Below are positions 22,902 to 32,490 of a stretch of DNA of 57,187 nt, in pieces. Source of the stretch: Deltaproteobacteria bacterium CG11_big_fil_rev_8_21_14_0_20_47_16 (lineage in GTDB: Bacteria > UBA10199 > GCA-002796325 > 1-14-0-20-47-16); assembly GCA_002796325.1 (NCBI GenBank), contig PCXA01000009.1:1-57187 (forward strand). Direction: 5' to 3'. The position numbers and the translations under genes are program-made. Within the stretch, counting starts at the first letter, position 1. Every line of letters begins with the position of its first letter. The notes below the pieces were generated by a model that was given only the letters and a program-made list of their open reading frames with translations, did not search any database and had not been told where the DNA came from.

Positions 22902-24428
22902 ATGGTAACTAATAAAAAGTACGACTTTAAAAACCTCTTCATTCTGGAAATGGCCAATAACCATCAGGGTGATGTAGAGCACGGACTTCGAATAATTCGA
23001 GAAATGTCTAAATGTGCTCGTGCCGCCGATGTGCGGGCTGCGGTAAAGTTGCAATTTCGGGAGTTGGATACCTTTATCCATCCTGACTGCATCAACGATA
23101 CTTCAAATAAGCATGTTTCTCGCTTTTTATCGACGCGGCTGAAGAAAGAGGAGTTTGCCAAATTGGTTGAGGAAACGCGTGCTTTGGGGTTGGTTACAAT
23201 GTGTACCCCGTTTGATGAGCCGTCAGTGGATCTGATCAATGAGATGGACATTGAAATCATTAAGATCGGAAGCCCTTCTGCAACAGATTGGCCCTTGCTT
23301 GAGAAGGTAGCCAGTGCAGGTAAGCCAGTTATCTGTTCTACCGGAGGCTTGGATAGTAAGCAGATTGATAAATTGGTGAGTTTCTTTACTCACCGTGGTG
23401 TTGATTTTGCGATAATGCACTGTGTGGGAATTTATCCAACACAACGCAAGGATCTTCAGCTTAACCAAATTCAAATCATGAAGAATCGATATCCTGATAT
23501 TTTAATCGGGTTCTCATCGCATGAAGACCCTGCTGATTTTGGCCCCATCCGCATTGCGTACGCTAATGGCGCGCGCTTGTTTGAGCGTCACGTTGGTGTG
23601 CCAACAGATAAGTATAAATTGAATGCATATTCATCTAATCCCGAGCAAGTGGCCAACTGGTTTTCAGCATATCGTGAAGCAATTGAAATGTGCGGCTCAG
23701 AGAGCCGGCCACCTGTGCCTCATGCTGAGGAAGAGTCCCTAAATACATTGATGCGTGGTGTGTATGTGCGCTCATCAATTAAGAAGGGTGATCCAATTAA
23801 GCGTGAAGACGTATTTTTTGCAATTCCTTGGAAACCAGGTGCCATGAAGAGCGGCGCTTGGAAGGATGGGCTTGTGGCGGATGCTGATTATTCTCCGAAT
23901 ACAGCGCTGTCCGAAACTTTGGCCAAACATGCGCCAACCAAAAAGGAAATTATTTATTCCGTAATCCATGAAGTAAAGGGAATGCTCAATGCTGCACGTA
24001 TCCCGACAGGTCGCGAATTTTCAATTGAAATGTCCCATCACTACGGTGTGGAGCGATTTTACGAAGTAGGTTGCATTTTAATTGAAGTGATTAATCGTAG
24101 TTATTGTAAGAAGTTGGTTATTCAGCTTCCCAATCAGTGGCACCCCTATCACTATCACAAGAAGAAGGAAGAAACCTTCCAGGTTCTGTGGGGTGAATTG
24201 GAAATCGAAATTGAAGGTAATAAGAAGATTCTGTACCCAGGTGATACTCAGTTGGTACAGCAAGGTGTTTGGCATAAATTCCGAACCAATACAGGGGTAA
24301 TCTTTGAAGAGATTTCAACCACAGCATATAATGATGATTCATTCTACGAAGACAAACAGATCAGTATGATGGATCGTTCCGAGCGTAAAACAAAGCTAGA
24401 AAATTGGGGGAGACACCAAATTGACTAA
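22902..24428 (+). CDS. NeuB-type nonulosonic acid synthase with SAF and C-terminal cupin
   Basis: This 508-residue protein has three parts. First is the NeuB TIM barrel (about 10-270: 'EMANNHQGDVEHG', 'CTPFDEPSVDL', 'IKIGSPSATDWPLL', 'ICSTGGLDSKQI', 'GFSSHE'). Next is an SAF/antifreeze-like domain (about 283-345: 'MRGVYVRSSIKKGDPI'). Last is an extra cupin (about 385-490: 'HPYHYHKKKEETFQVLWG', 'PGDTQLVQQGVWHKF'). The barrel condenses a hexosamine with phosphoenolpyruvate to give a nine-carbon acid. Ordinary NeuB proteins are about 345 residues, so the cupin is a fusion. AAGGAGATG precedes the ATG. The exact acid product is unknown. Confidence 0.88.
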   Translation: MVTNKKYDFKNLFILEMANNHQGDVEHGLRIIREMSKCARAADVRAAVKLQFRELDTFIHPDCINDTSNKHVSRFLSTRLKKEEFAKLVEETRALGLVTMCTPFDEPSVDLINEMDIEIIKIGSPSATDWPLLEKVASAGKPVICSTGGLDSKQIDKLVSFFTHRGVDFAIMHCVGIYPTQRKDLQLNQIQIMKNRYPDILIGFSSHEDPADFGPIRIAYANGARLFERHVGVPTDKYKLNAYSSNPEQVANWFSAYREAIEMCGSESRPPVPHAEEESLNTLMRGVYVRSSIKKGDPIKREDVFFAIPWKPGAMKSGAWKDGLVADADYSPNTALSETLAKHAPTKKEIIYSVIHEVKGMLNAARIPTGREFSIEMSHHYGVERFYEVGCILIEVINRSYCKKLVIQLPNQWHPYHYHKKKEETFQVLWGELEIEIEGNKKILYPGDTQLVQQGVWHKFRTNTGVIFEEISTTAYNDDSFYEDKQISMMDRSERKTKLENWGRHQID

Positions 24429-26022
24429 ACGCGTTCTGTTTGGCATTGCCGCGATCCTCTGTATTGGATTTGCATTGAGGCTCTACCAATTGACTGCGGA
24501 TTTGCCTTACGTTGATTTGGGTTCCAGTGGCGCCTTCCTGTTGGATGAGGGCGTTTATCAGGCCAGCGCAGCGCATAAGGTACTATTCGGTTCCTGGCAA
24601 ATGCCAGGAATTGTCTATTATGGCTGGACAGTACGTGCCTACAATCTCTGGCTCTACCCCTTCTTTAAAATCTTTGGCGTTACTTTGTTTGCAGCGCGCC
24701 TATCTTGTATGTCCGCATTTATGTTGGGCCTTGGCATTTTGATGATGGGACTGCGTCGATATGTAGCACCAATGGTGCTACTTGTTTTTGGGCTACTGTC
24801 TGCAACAAACTATCTTTTAGTGATGTGGTCAAAGATGCCGTTGCCATACACAGTTGTTTTATTGCCTGTTAGTGGACTGTTACTAACCACGGTATTTGCG
24901 ATTGCTCGAAAGTCAGTGTTGTATGCGGCTTTGGCGGGTTTTTTTGCTTTTTTATGTGTGTCTGTTAAAGAACCGGCACTCTTGTTCTTTCCAATTTCAG
25001 CGGCAGCCATAATGTTTGGGTTTAGAATTTATCACGGTGCACGCGTTCGTGATATGCTGCTAAATAAGGTGTTGTGGACATACATCGCGTCATTCGTGAT
25101 CTTATTTGCACTTTATCAAGTTTATTATTTGGCACCTGTCGCTAATGAGTGGTGGAATGATTCGGCACAGCAGGCGCGCATTGTTGCCAATGATGCTGTT
25201 AAAGGCTTGACCAGCCCTGCTCTCCAGAGTGGGCGTCAACATTATGGAGCGTTGTCCGCCCTAGAAAAGTTTTTCCTTAAATTTTTGGGAATGAAATATA
25301 TTGCCTGGGTTTGGGTGTTGGCATTTTTGAGTTTGGGGTTAATTGCAATTGGTCGTAAACAGATTGTTGCTCAGTTAAAAAACAATGTTGGATCCCTAGT
25401 GTCCCTTTACATGTTTCTTTGGGCGGTCATTATGATCCCCGGTTTGGTTATTACCCGTATGCGTGGAGGGTTGGCAATTCATTGGAGCCCACTATATCTG
25501 ACACCAATCATATATTTTGCTGCGTTGGGGTTTTATCAGTTATGGCATTACACCAAAGGTGCACAATGGTTAAAGGTCACACGTGGGATTGCACTTGTGC
25601 TTCTTTTGGGGGCGGTAACGACAGATTTAAATCAGTACCATCATTGGCTTAAGCAACTTCCAGAATATAGCAAAATCAATGAAGTGGCAGACCAAATTGC
25701 TGATGCGGTACAAGTAGATAATGCTTCTCCAACAATTTTGATGTTTGATGCGCCTATTGTGGCATTACGGCATCCAGAGGTAAATGTAATTGCGCTTCGT
25801 GATTTTCAGGCAAAATTTATTAGCAATGTATATCCAGAATGGAAGCCGCAGTATGTTGTGGTTCAAGAAGCTGCACTTCGCCCACAAAATTCAGAAGCGG
25901 TTGTAAAAACAATTCGAGATCAAGGTTTCACACTGAAATCCATAGGAAGCTATCCTGTAGGAGTTTTTGATGGTTCCGATGTTAGTTTGACATTATATAA
26001 ACTCAAAAAGAAGACTTTATAA
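24421..26022 (+). CDS. GT-C membrane glycosyltransferase (GT39/PMT-like)
   Basis: This 533-residue polytopic protein starts at a TTG (GGGGGAG at 24405-24411) overlapping the NeuB stop. The N-terminal helix is followed by the lumenal 'LLDEGVYQ' acidic pair characteristic of the PMT/ArnT group. About ten further hydrophobic segments and a soluble C-terminal domain (from about residue 430) follow. Such enzymes transfer sugars from polyprenyl-phosphate donors on the periplasmic side. It may add a side residue to the polysaccharide. The donor and acceptor are unknown. Confidence 0.78.
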   Translation: MTKRVLFGIAAILCIGFALRLYQLTADLPYVDLGSSGAFLLDEGVYQASAAHKVLFGSWQMPGIVYYGWTVRAYNLWLYPFFKIFGVTLFAARLSCMSAFMLGLGILMMGLRRYVAPMVLLVFGLLSATNYLLVMWSKMPLPYTVVLLPVSGLLLTTVFAIARKSVLYAALAGFFAFLCVSVKEPALLFFPISAAAIMFGFRIYHGARVRDMLLNKVLWTYIASFVILFALYQVYYLAPVANEWWNDSAQQARIVANDAVKGLTSPALQSGRQHYGALSALEKFFLKFLGMKYIAWVWVLAFLSLGLIAIGRKQIVAQLKNNVGSLVSLYMFLWAVIMIPGLVITRMRGGLAIHWSPLYLTPIIYFAALGFYQLWHYTKGAQWLKVTRGIALVLLLGAVTTDLNQYHHWLKQLPEYSKINEVADQIADAVQVDNASPTILMFDAPIVALRHPEVNVIALRDFQAKFISNVYPEWKPQYVVVQEAALRPQNSEAVVKTIRDQGFTLKSIGSYPVGVFDGSDVSLTLYKLKKKTL

Positions 26023-26038
26023 GCAAAGCAAAATAATT

Positions 26039-26992
26039 ATGAGCCAACTTAAATGTATTGTTTGTTCAAAGGATGAGCCGCTGCAGCTAAGGCACCAGTG
26101 TAGTCACCGGCCAGCAAAGGGATATTCCTTATATTATTGTTCCAAATGCGGTTGTGGTCGAACAGATCCATTTCCAGAGCAAGAGGAAGTAAATAAGCTG
26201 TATTCTACGACCACATATCGTGCTGATCAGGGAATTCGCTTTATTAAGCCGATGGAAGTATTGGTACGACAATTTCGCCGTCAAAGATGGCAACGCATTC
26301 GTCAGTATATTCCAAAGGGATCGCTTTTAGATGTTGGATGTGCGGGAGGGTACTTTTTAGATTTCTTACGCGAAAAGGGTTGGAAGGTTGCTGGTGTTGA
26401 AGTGAATGAGGCGATGGCTCGCCATGCGCGTGAGCATTACGGCATTGACGTGCGATCAGAAGGTCTTGAAAAGGCGGCATTTCCTTCTGAGTCATTTGAT
26501 GTTGTGACAATTTATCATGTTTTAGAGCACATTCCGAATCCGGATCAAACGCTACAAGAATGTTACCGGATTTTACGACCAGGAGGTCTTTTGGTGATTG
26601 CGGTGCCAAATTCAGAAAGTTGGCAGGCCAGTGCTACAGGTTCTAAGTGGTTTCATTTAGACGTGCCACACCATCTTCATCATTTTTCAGCACGAGGTTT
26701 GAAAGCGCTTGTGAATCAAAATGGATTTAACACAAAGCGCATTCGACATTTTTCATTAGAGCAGAATCCAATTGGTTGGCTACAGAGCTGTTTAAATCGT
26801 ATGGGTCTGGAATATAATATGTTGTACGATTTTTTAAAGACAAAGCAATTGCGACGCTCATTTTCATGGGCGCTTATTCCAACTATTCTTTCATTACCAA
26901 TTACCATACCAGTATCTATTATAGCGGCTGGTTTAGAGGCGTCCGCCAAGGGGGGCGGCACCATTGAACTATACGCGCTAAAGCAGAAGTAA
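26039..26992 (+). CDS. class I SAM methyltransferase with N-terminal zinc ribbon
   Basis: This 317-residue protein begins with a zinc ribbon ('CIVCSKDE', 'YYCSKCGCGRTDPFP'). The SAM-binding motif 'LLDVGCAGGYFLDFL' is near residue 100, followed by 'FDVVTIYHVLEHIPNP' and 'LRPGGLLVIAVPN'. The hydrophobic C-terminus could bind the membrane. It is a methyltransferase of the type common in surface-polysaccharide and lipid loci, probably acting on a sugar or lipid-linked chain. Another methyltransferase of the same layout is encoded on the opposite strand at 29621-30535. Confidence 0.82.
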   Translation: MSQLKCIVCSKDEPLQLRHQCSHRPAKGYSLYYCSKCGCGRTDPFPEQEEVNKLYSTTTYRADQGIRFIKPMEVLVRQFRRQRWQRIRQYIPKGSLLDVGCAGGYFLDFLREKGWKVAGVEVNEAMARHAREHYGIDVRSEGLEKAAFPSESFDVVTIYHVLEHIPNPDQTLQECYRILRPGGLLVIAVPNSESWQASATGSKWFHLDVPHHLHHFSARGLKALVNQNGFNTKRIRHFSLEQNPIGWLQSCLNRMGLEYNMLYDFLKTKQLRRSFSWALIPTILSLPITIPVSIIAAGLEASAKGGGTIELYALKQK

Positions 26993-26995
26993 CTT

Positions 26996-28327
26996 ATGAA
27001 AAGAAAACTACATATCATTTTTGTGATTGCACTATTGGTGCGCATTTTGATGCTCTTTCATCTCGGAGACACTCTCCATGTGGATGAAGGGCAAATGGTT
27101 AATCTCAAGAACTGGGTCGCGGGCCACGGTCTATCAGATTCCGTTACCGGGCCTGACGGCAGTGTTGTTTATATGCCAACTGCACGGGACTTACCCGGGC
27201 ACGGGATTTTGATCATTGCCACGTGGTATTTAACAGGCACCCAAAGTCTGGTTCCCATGCAGTGGATTCAAATTATCTTAGATGCCCTCATGATTTTTTT
27301 AGTGTTTGGCATTGGAAGACGACTCTTTTCAGACAAAGTGGGTTTGATTGCAGCAGCGCTCTATGCCTTGTATCTACCTGAAGTGTATTTGGCAGTTTTA
27401 GTTCGTCGTGATGTATGGGTTTCTTTTGGCATGATCACATCGTTCTACTGTTGTGTGAGATTTACTTCAGATAAGCGTTGGCGCTGGTGGTTGATAGCAT
27501 CAGTAGTTTTAAGTGCGACAGCCTACTTCCGCTCCACCGTCATTTTATACCCATTTGCTTTGGGCCTTGGTTTGTTGGGTTTTGTATCCTTAAAGCGTGC
27601 GGCAGTGGCAACAGCCATTATGACAGTCATTATTATACTAGGACTTTTACCGTGGGGCATTCGCAACTATATTGTATTTGATGGAAGGTTTTTGCTAACC
27701 GAATTGAATTTTGCTCAATCAATGTGGGAAGGTTTTGGTCAATTCCCCAATCCTGTTGGCGCGATTAACAATGACGTTCTTACAGAAAAGCGCATGCGGG
27801 AAGATGGCTATACAGGACGGTTTGCAACATTTGAGTACGAAGATTTTCTAAAACCAAAGGTGTTTCAAACAATTAAGGAAAACCCCAAATGGTATTTAGG
27901 AACCATCCTCCAAAGGATACCTCGTGCACTTGTAGTCAACCGTGTTCATTGGGGAATTTTTGAAAAAGAAGGGTTGGATTACCACACCTTCCATATAAAG
28001 GATGGCGAGCAAAAGGGTCCGAACGTGAGTGTAACGAGCTACGGCTTAAAAATGTTGAAACTGAACCCCGGATTTATATTTACTAAATTTTTAGATGTTC
28101 TTATTTTTGGGATGGCAATTTTTGGATTTTGGAAAGCATGTCGTCGACATTTTTCACAGTCAATTCTGCTTGGCTTGGTTCCGTTTTATTTCATTGCGAC
28201 GCTAATACCGATTCGCATCGAAGGTCGTTATATGGTGCCCACTCACTGGGCGCTTTTAATTTTTATGGCAATTGCAGTAAACTACATATCAGATCGTTTG
28301 CGCCATAGAAACACGCCATGGGCATAA
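26996..28327 (+). CDS. GT-C membrane glycosyltransferase (GT39-like)
   Basis: This 443-residue polytopic membrane protein has the lumenal 'TLHVDEGQMVNL' acidic motif after the first helix, a 'PTARDLPGHG' loop and about eleven predicted helices, all typical of the PMT/ArnT superfamily. It follows the methyltransferase gene by 3 bases and overlaps the ligase-like gene by 10 bases. It is a second candidate for transferring a sugar from a polyprenyl-phosphate donor in the periplasm. It shares fold but little sequence with the 24421 protein. Confidence 0.75.
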   Translation: MKRKLHIIFVIALLVRILMLFHLGDTLHVDEGQMVNLKNWVAGHGLSDSVTGPDGSVVYMPTARDLPGHGILIIATWYLTGTQSLVPMQWIQIILDALMIFLVFGIGRRLFSDKVGLIAAALYALYLPEVYLAVLVRRDVWVSFGMITSFYCCVRFTSDKRWRWWLIASVVLSATAYFRSTVILYPFALGLGLLGFVSLKRAAVATAIMTVIIILGLLPWGIRNYIVFDGRFLLTELNFAQSMWEGFGQFPNPVGAINNDVLTEKRMREDGYTGRFATFEYEDFLKPKVFQTIKENPKWYLGTILQRIPRALVVNRVHWGIFEKEGLDYHTFHIKDGEQKGPNVSVTSYGLKMLKLNPGFIFTKFLDVLIFGMAIFGFWKACRRHFSQSILLGLVPFYFIATLIPIRIEGRYMVPTHWALLIFMAIAVNYISDRLRHRNTPWA

Positions 28328-29712
28328 CCCTTACAATTATATTTTCTGTCTTATTTTTATGTCTCTGGCTGTTTTCTGCCAAGATGGCATTTCTTTTTGT
28401 TGTTATTGCTCGAACCACTGTTGATGCCGTTGGCCCTTCGTTCCCACTTATTGGGATCAAGGGTGGTTTTAATACAATTGAGCTTCAAGAGGTTTCAGCC
28501 GTTGCGTTGTTGCTGTTGGAGTTAGTTACTCTTGTAGATTTGCTATGGGTAAGAAGAATAAAATTTCCTGATTATGCGTGGGTTGGCATGATATTTATAA
28601 CACTACTCTTTGTTGGTGGTGCACGTACACATTCCAATCTCAGCGGGTATTCCGAATGCTTACGTGCTGTTACCTGGGTGATGATTATTGTCATTCTGCC
28701 GCAACTCATTAACACGTGGAAGGATGTTCAACAGTTTATAGTAGCAGGGTGTATTGCGATTTTGATCCCAATCCTGGGTGCATTCTATTCAATTATTACT
28801 GGATATAAGGTTGGCGCTTACTATGGTCAGATGATGGGTGGTCTTGCAGGGTTGAAGGATATTCAAGGATGGCATCAAAGCCCACCAAATTTAGGTGTAC
28901 TGGTGGCATCATTGACACCCTTTTTGCTGTATCAAATTTCTGTGATCAAGAAATGGCCGCTTGAACGACTGCTGTACGTACTACTATTATTTGTTTCGAC
29001 CTATGTCGTATACAGAACTTATAACCGCATTAGCTTGTTAGCCCTCGCAGTTCAATGCGCTGTATTTGCACTCATTATTAAGCCAACAAAGAAAAAACCT
29101 TTGCTGATTGCTGCAGGGATATTTGTTGTGTGGCTCTTGGCATTCAAAATGGATGTCATTACAATTAAAAAGCAGGATTTTAATTTTGCAGAAATGAAGG
29201 GCGAATCTTCAATTTTTCAACGAATGACGTTTTGGGTTATTGTGACCGAAGGTTGGATTAAGAGCGGTTGGTCCCAAAGGTTGCTTGGTCATGGTATTCA
29301 TGCCGTCAAGCAGCTGACTTGGGGAAAATCTGCACATAATGACTTTTTCAACATGTTATATGATGCAGGTCTGGTGCCGTTGATGATCTATCTTGGTTTT
29401 TTGGGAATGATTACACGCCGCATGTGGAAGTTGCGCAAGCGGTGCTATAATCAGCTGCCAGTGCGTGCGCTTGCTTGCGCAGGAATTTCTATTTTGATAA
29501 GCTCAATGTTGATCGCTAACACGATGCGCTTTCTATATAGCTTGTCGTGGATGATCTACATTGCCATATTTATTTCATTGTGTCTGGGTGCTTGTAATAT
29601 ATTAGAGAAAAACGGACGTATTAATATCGAAGAAGAGAAAGACGTCGTAATGCCCTCAATGGCAGAGAAGAGTACTGGAAAAGCATGTCGTAGTACCGCA
29701 GACGCTGTTTAA
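28318..29712 (+). CDS. O-antigen ligase / polymerase-like membrane protein (Wzy/WaaL)
   Basis: This 464-residue protein has about twelve membrane helices. A large periplasmic loop between late helices contains 'LLGHGIHAVKQLTWGKSAHNDFFNMLYDAG', cited in parts: the 'GHG' and 'HNDFFNMLYDAG' elements are typical of the Wzy_C domain in O-antigen ligases and polymerases. It would polymerise repeat units or ligate chains on the periplasmic face. Whether polymerase or ligase cannot be told from sequence alone. Its last 92 bases overlap an opposite-strand methyltransferase gene. Confidence 0.8.
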   Translation: MGITLTIIFSVLFLCLWLFSAKMAFLFVVIARTTVDAVGPSFPLIGIKGGFNTIELQEVSAVALLLLELVTLVDLLWVRRIKFPDYAWVGMIFITLLFVGGARTHSNLSGYSECLRAVTWVMIIVILPQLINTWKDVQQFIVAGCIAILIPILGAFYSIITGYKVGAYYGQMMGGLAGLKDIQGWHQSPPNLGVLVASLTPFLLYQISVIKKWPLERLLYVLLLFVSTYVVYRTYNRISLLALAVQCAVFALIIKPTKKKPLLIAAGIFVVWLLAFKMDVITIKKQDFNFAEMKGESSIFQRMTFWVIVTEGWIKSGWSQRLLGHGIHAVKQLTWGKSAHNDFFNMLYDAGLVPLMIYLGFLGMITRRMWKLRKRCYNQLPVRALACAGISILISSMLIANTMRFLYSLSWMIYIAIFISLCLGACNILEKNGRINIEEEKDVVMPSMAEKSTGKACRSTADAV

Positions 29713-30535
29713 TTTTCTTTACTGGTAATGACTGTATTTTTGTAGGTTGCTTGTGTTCTCCCCGATCAGTTTTGGCCATTAGGCGTAGATGAGGGAATCG
29801 GTCGTCAATTTTGATAATTGAAAAACCTGCCTTTTCAACAATGTTGCTCAATGTAATTTTATTAAACGTAAAAAGGTGAGGATAGGAAAAGAATTCTTCT
29901 AATCGTCCATTTGGTTTGAATAGATTTGGAACCTCAAGAATAAGAGTGCCATTAGCCGCCAATCTTTCTTTAGCAAGTTTCAAAGTTTCAAGCGGATTGG
30001 CTACGTGTTCAAGAACATGGACTAAAAAAATGGTATCAAACATCAATGTTGAAAAAGAATCCTTGGTAAATAGCCCAATTTCAATTTGATGGCCTTGTGC
30101 TTTGGCAAACTGAGCAAAGTTTTCATTGGGTTCTACTCCAAAGGTATTGAAACCATTTCCTTTTGCGAGATTAAGCAAATTGCCTGTGGATGCACCAATA
30201 TCGAGTATGTTGCCTGTAATTGGCGTGCTTTTATTCATAATTTCAGAATAGAAATTCCAGATGCGACGCGATTTGATATTTGTATTGCGCATTGCTTTTG
30301 CTGAAGGTGAGTTGATTGACGCGTCATCGCGATTTAAAACGGATTTATAGAATTGCCCGTAGTATTCTGAAAGGTCCCTTTCTGTTGGTTGATTTGGTTG
30401 AAAAACCAATGTGCAGTTGGGGCAAATGGAGTGGCAACTGTAATATGTAGAATTGCGAGATTCTATTAAAATCTCGCAATTTGTGCATGTACAAAGAGGG
30501 CAAACTGGTATATGTGTTTTCGCCATTTTCTGCAT
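29621..30535 (-). CDS. zinc-ribbon SAM methyltransferase, inverted within the operon
   Basis: This 304-residue protein has an N-terminal zinc ribbon ('CPLCTCTNCE', 'CHSICPNCTLVF'). The SAM motif 'NILDIGASTGNLL' is near residue 108, followed by 'FDTIFLVHVLEHVANP' and 'LAANGTLILEVPN'. It is full length and intact. It is the only gene on the minus strand within the 31.5-kb polysaccharide run, overlapping the ligase 3' end by 92 bases. Its start lies close to the start of the plus-strand gene at 30574. It shares its layout with the 26039 methyltransferase. Start could be 30535 or the in-frame Met at 30526. Confidence 0.8.
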   Translation of the reverse strand: MQKMAKTHIPVCPLCTCTNCEILIESRNSTYYSCHSICPNCTLVFQPNQPTERDLSEYYGQFYKSVLNRDDASINSPSAKAMRNTNIKSRRIWNFYSEIMNKSTPITGNILDIGASTGNLLNLAKGNGFNTFGVEPNENFAQFAKAQGHQIEIGLFTKDSFSTLMFDTIFLVHVLEHVANPLETLKLAKERLAANGTLILEVPNLFKPNGRLEEFFSYPHLFTFNKITLSNIVEKAGFSIIKIDDRFPHLRLMAKTDRGEHKQPTKIQSLPVKKIKQRLRYYDMLFQYSSLPLRALRRLSLLRY

Positions 30536-30573
30536 ATAAATTGCGGACTAAGCCTATGTCTGGAGGAAGTCAA

Positions 30574-32490
30574 TTGGTAAATTTGAGTAAAAATTGGGGA
30601 ATGCAAGTGCTTTTGTTGGCTTGCCTAACGGTGCTTATAATTTTCGCGAATGGCTATTTGTATGATTCGTCGGGAACAATTGCAAATACCTTAACATTGC
30701 ATGCAACAAAAAGTAATCCGCTGATGTTGCAGCAAGATCCGTTTGTGTTTTTTTTGATGAAGGTTGAAGGATTCATCGGTGTCCTAAATCAGCTATTGTT
30801 AGGTCTTGCAGGCATCTTCGGTCATTTTCGGTGGATTGTCTTTGTAACATTTATTTTGGTATATTTTTGCATTTTTGCGACGCTTTATAGATTAACGGCT
30901 AACTTAGCTGGACCACGTGCTGGCTTGATTGCTTGTGCGCTCATACTTATTGGCAAGCCGATTCTAGGTATTGGTGGTATGCCATATTTTGAACTGTCAG
31001 CACGTCTTCTTGTGATGCCACTTCAGATTTTAGCATGCAACTGGTTCTTTCAATCGAAATATAAGCGCTCTGCAATCGTTTTGGGTCTTTCGTGCAATTT
31101 CCATTTAATGCACACTGCCTTTCTTATTCCGATGATTGTGTTGGCGTATTTAATGTCTCATGGCTGGGGATGGCGTCAAATCAAACGAATTGCATTATAC
31201 AGTTTGTTGGGACTGCTCTTTGCTTTGCCAACAATCTTGAGCTTTCTAATTCCTCTGTTACAAAGTGAAGCAACGTCTAGGCATGGGTGGGGTTTTGTTG
31301 GACCAGATGATGCTTGGTTGCAGATTATGTTGAGGCGCAATGAACATGCATCATTCCCATTTAGTTGGTCGATCTTACGATGGTCACATTTCTTTAGCTA
31401 CCTCGCAATTTTAGGTTGTGCGGCAGCAATTTTTCGTTCTTGGGCACCTACAGCATGGAAAAATGCATCAATGCTGCGTCGTAAAGCCATGGGATTCCTA
31501 GTTGGAATTTTACTTTGGTGTGCTTTAGGTGTTGTATTAACGGAGTTCTGGCCCAATGTGATTGCCATCCAGGGCAGTTTTTTCCGATCAACTCTATATT
31601 TGGCTTTAATGGCCATTGTAGTTGCTTCCGCACTATTTGATTTTGTTTGGCAAAAAAATAGGGCGGGATGGCAATTTTTTGTATGGGTAATGCTGACATT
31701 ACTTTTGGTAATGGTGCGCATTAAGTCGGCGGCTATGATGCAAATTCTATGGTCAGTTGGTGGTACTCTAGTTGTTTTGGATTATATCAAAATGCCATTG
31801 CCTCATATTAATCGTCGGATTTGTTTTTGGGGCGCATTGCTTGTTTCACTTTTCTTTGCAGCTATGTGCTGGAAGTTAAACTATAGCGATGCACAAACCA
31901 TGGCGGATAAGTTAAAATTTGATTTTCTCCAAGTGGGATTGATTTTGAGTACTATGGTTTGGTCCTACTTATTAGTTCAAAGGGCCAAAGTCAAAAATCC
32001 ATTTTTTGTGGCTGCGGTTGGGTTGGTGGTTTTGTTTTCAACAGTTGAACCTGCAATGTTTTATGAGTTTCCTTGGCATCCTGCAGGCCCTTGGATTGAT
32101 GTTCAGTTGGCTGCAGCGCGCTTAACACCAAAGGAGGCGGTTTTGATTACACCGCCCTATCAGTTAGGCTTTAGAATGTATTCGCAGCGCACGATTGTGG
32201 GAGAAATACAAGATGGCTGTATCTTGCCATTAAGCAGGGAATTTACATTGCTTTGGCAGCCCCGAATGACCGATCTGGGCGTTGAAAACCGTAGAGATAT
32301 TCCGGCATTAGTAAAATATTATCGTGAGTTGAGCGAGAAGGATGTTTTACGATTGGCAAAAAAGTATAATGCTAGCTTTATTGTCGTTGAGTCAGACAAA
32401 GCACTTAATTTCAAGCAGCTCTATAAAAATGATACATACGTATTGTATGCATTGCCCACACCTAAGGTAAAAAACGGCTCCAATGGATAA
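30574..32490 (+). CDS. large polytopic membrane protein, probable GT-C-like glycosyltransferase
   Basis: This protein of about 638 residues has around fourteen hydrophobic helices and a C-terminal soluble part that ends with a 'NASFIVVESDKALNFKQLY' segment. The TTG at 30574 is chosen because GGAGGA sits at 30562-30567; an ATG at 30556 precedes that site and a longer frame from 30481 overlaps the inverted gene. An 'FELSARLLVMPLQIL' helix and the loop 'FSCNFHLMH'-like region ('LSCNFHLMHTAFL') resemble uncharacterised membrane proteins of polysaccharide loci. The function is unknown; a membrane glycosyltransferase role is inferred from topology and place. Confidence 0.65.
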   Translation: MVNLSKNWGMQVLLLACLTVLIIFANGYLYDSSGTIANTLTLHATKSNPLMLQQDPFVFFLMKVEGFIGVLNQLLLGLAGIFGHFRWIVFVTFILVYFCIFATLYRLTANLAGPRAGLIACALILIGKPILGIGGMPYFELSARLLVMPLQILACNWFFQSKYKRSAIVLGLSCNFHLMHTAFLIPMIVLAYLMSHGWGWRQIKRIALYSLLGLLFALPTILSFLIPLLQSEATSRHGWGFVGPDDAWLQIMLRRNEHASFPFSWSILRWSHFFSYLAILGCAAAIFRSWAPTAWKNASMLRRKAMGFLVGILLWCALGVVLTEFWPNVIAIQGSFFRSTLYLALMAIVVASALFDFVWQKNRAGWQFFVWVMLTLLLVMVRIKSAAMMQILWSVGGTLVVLDYIKMPLPHINRRICFWGALLVSLFFAAMCWKLNYSDAQTMADKLKFDFLQVGLILSTMVWSYLLVQRAKVKNPFFVAAVGLVVLFSTVEPAMFYEFPWHPAGPWIDVQLAAARLTPKEAVLITPPYQLGFRMYSQRTIVGEIQDGCILPLSREFTLLWQPRMTDLGVENRRDIPALVKYYRELSEKDVLRLAKKYNASFIVVESDKALNFKQLYKNDTYVLYALPTPKVKNGSNG

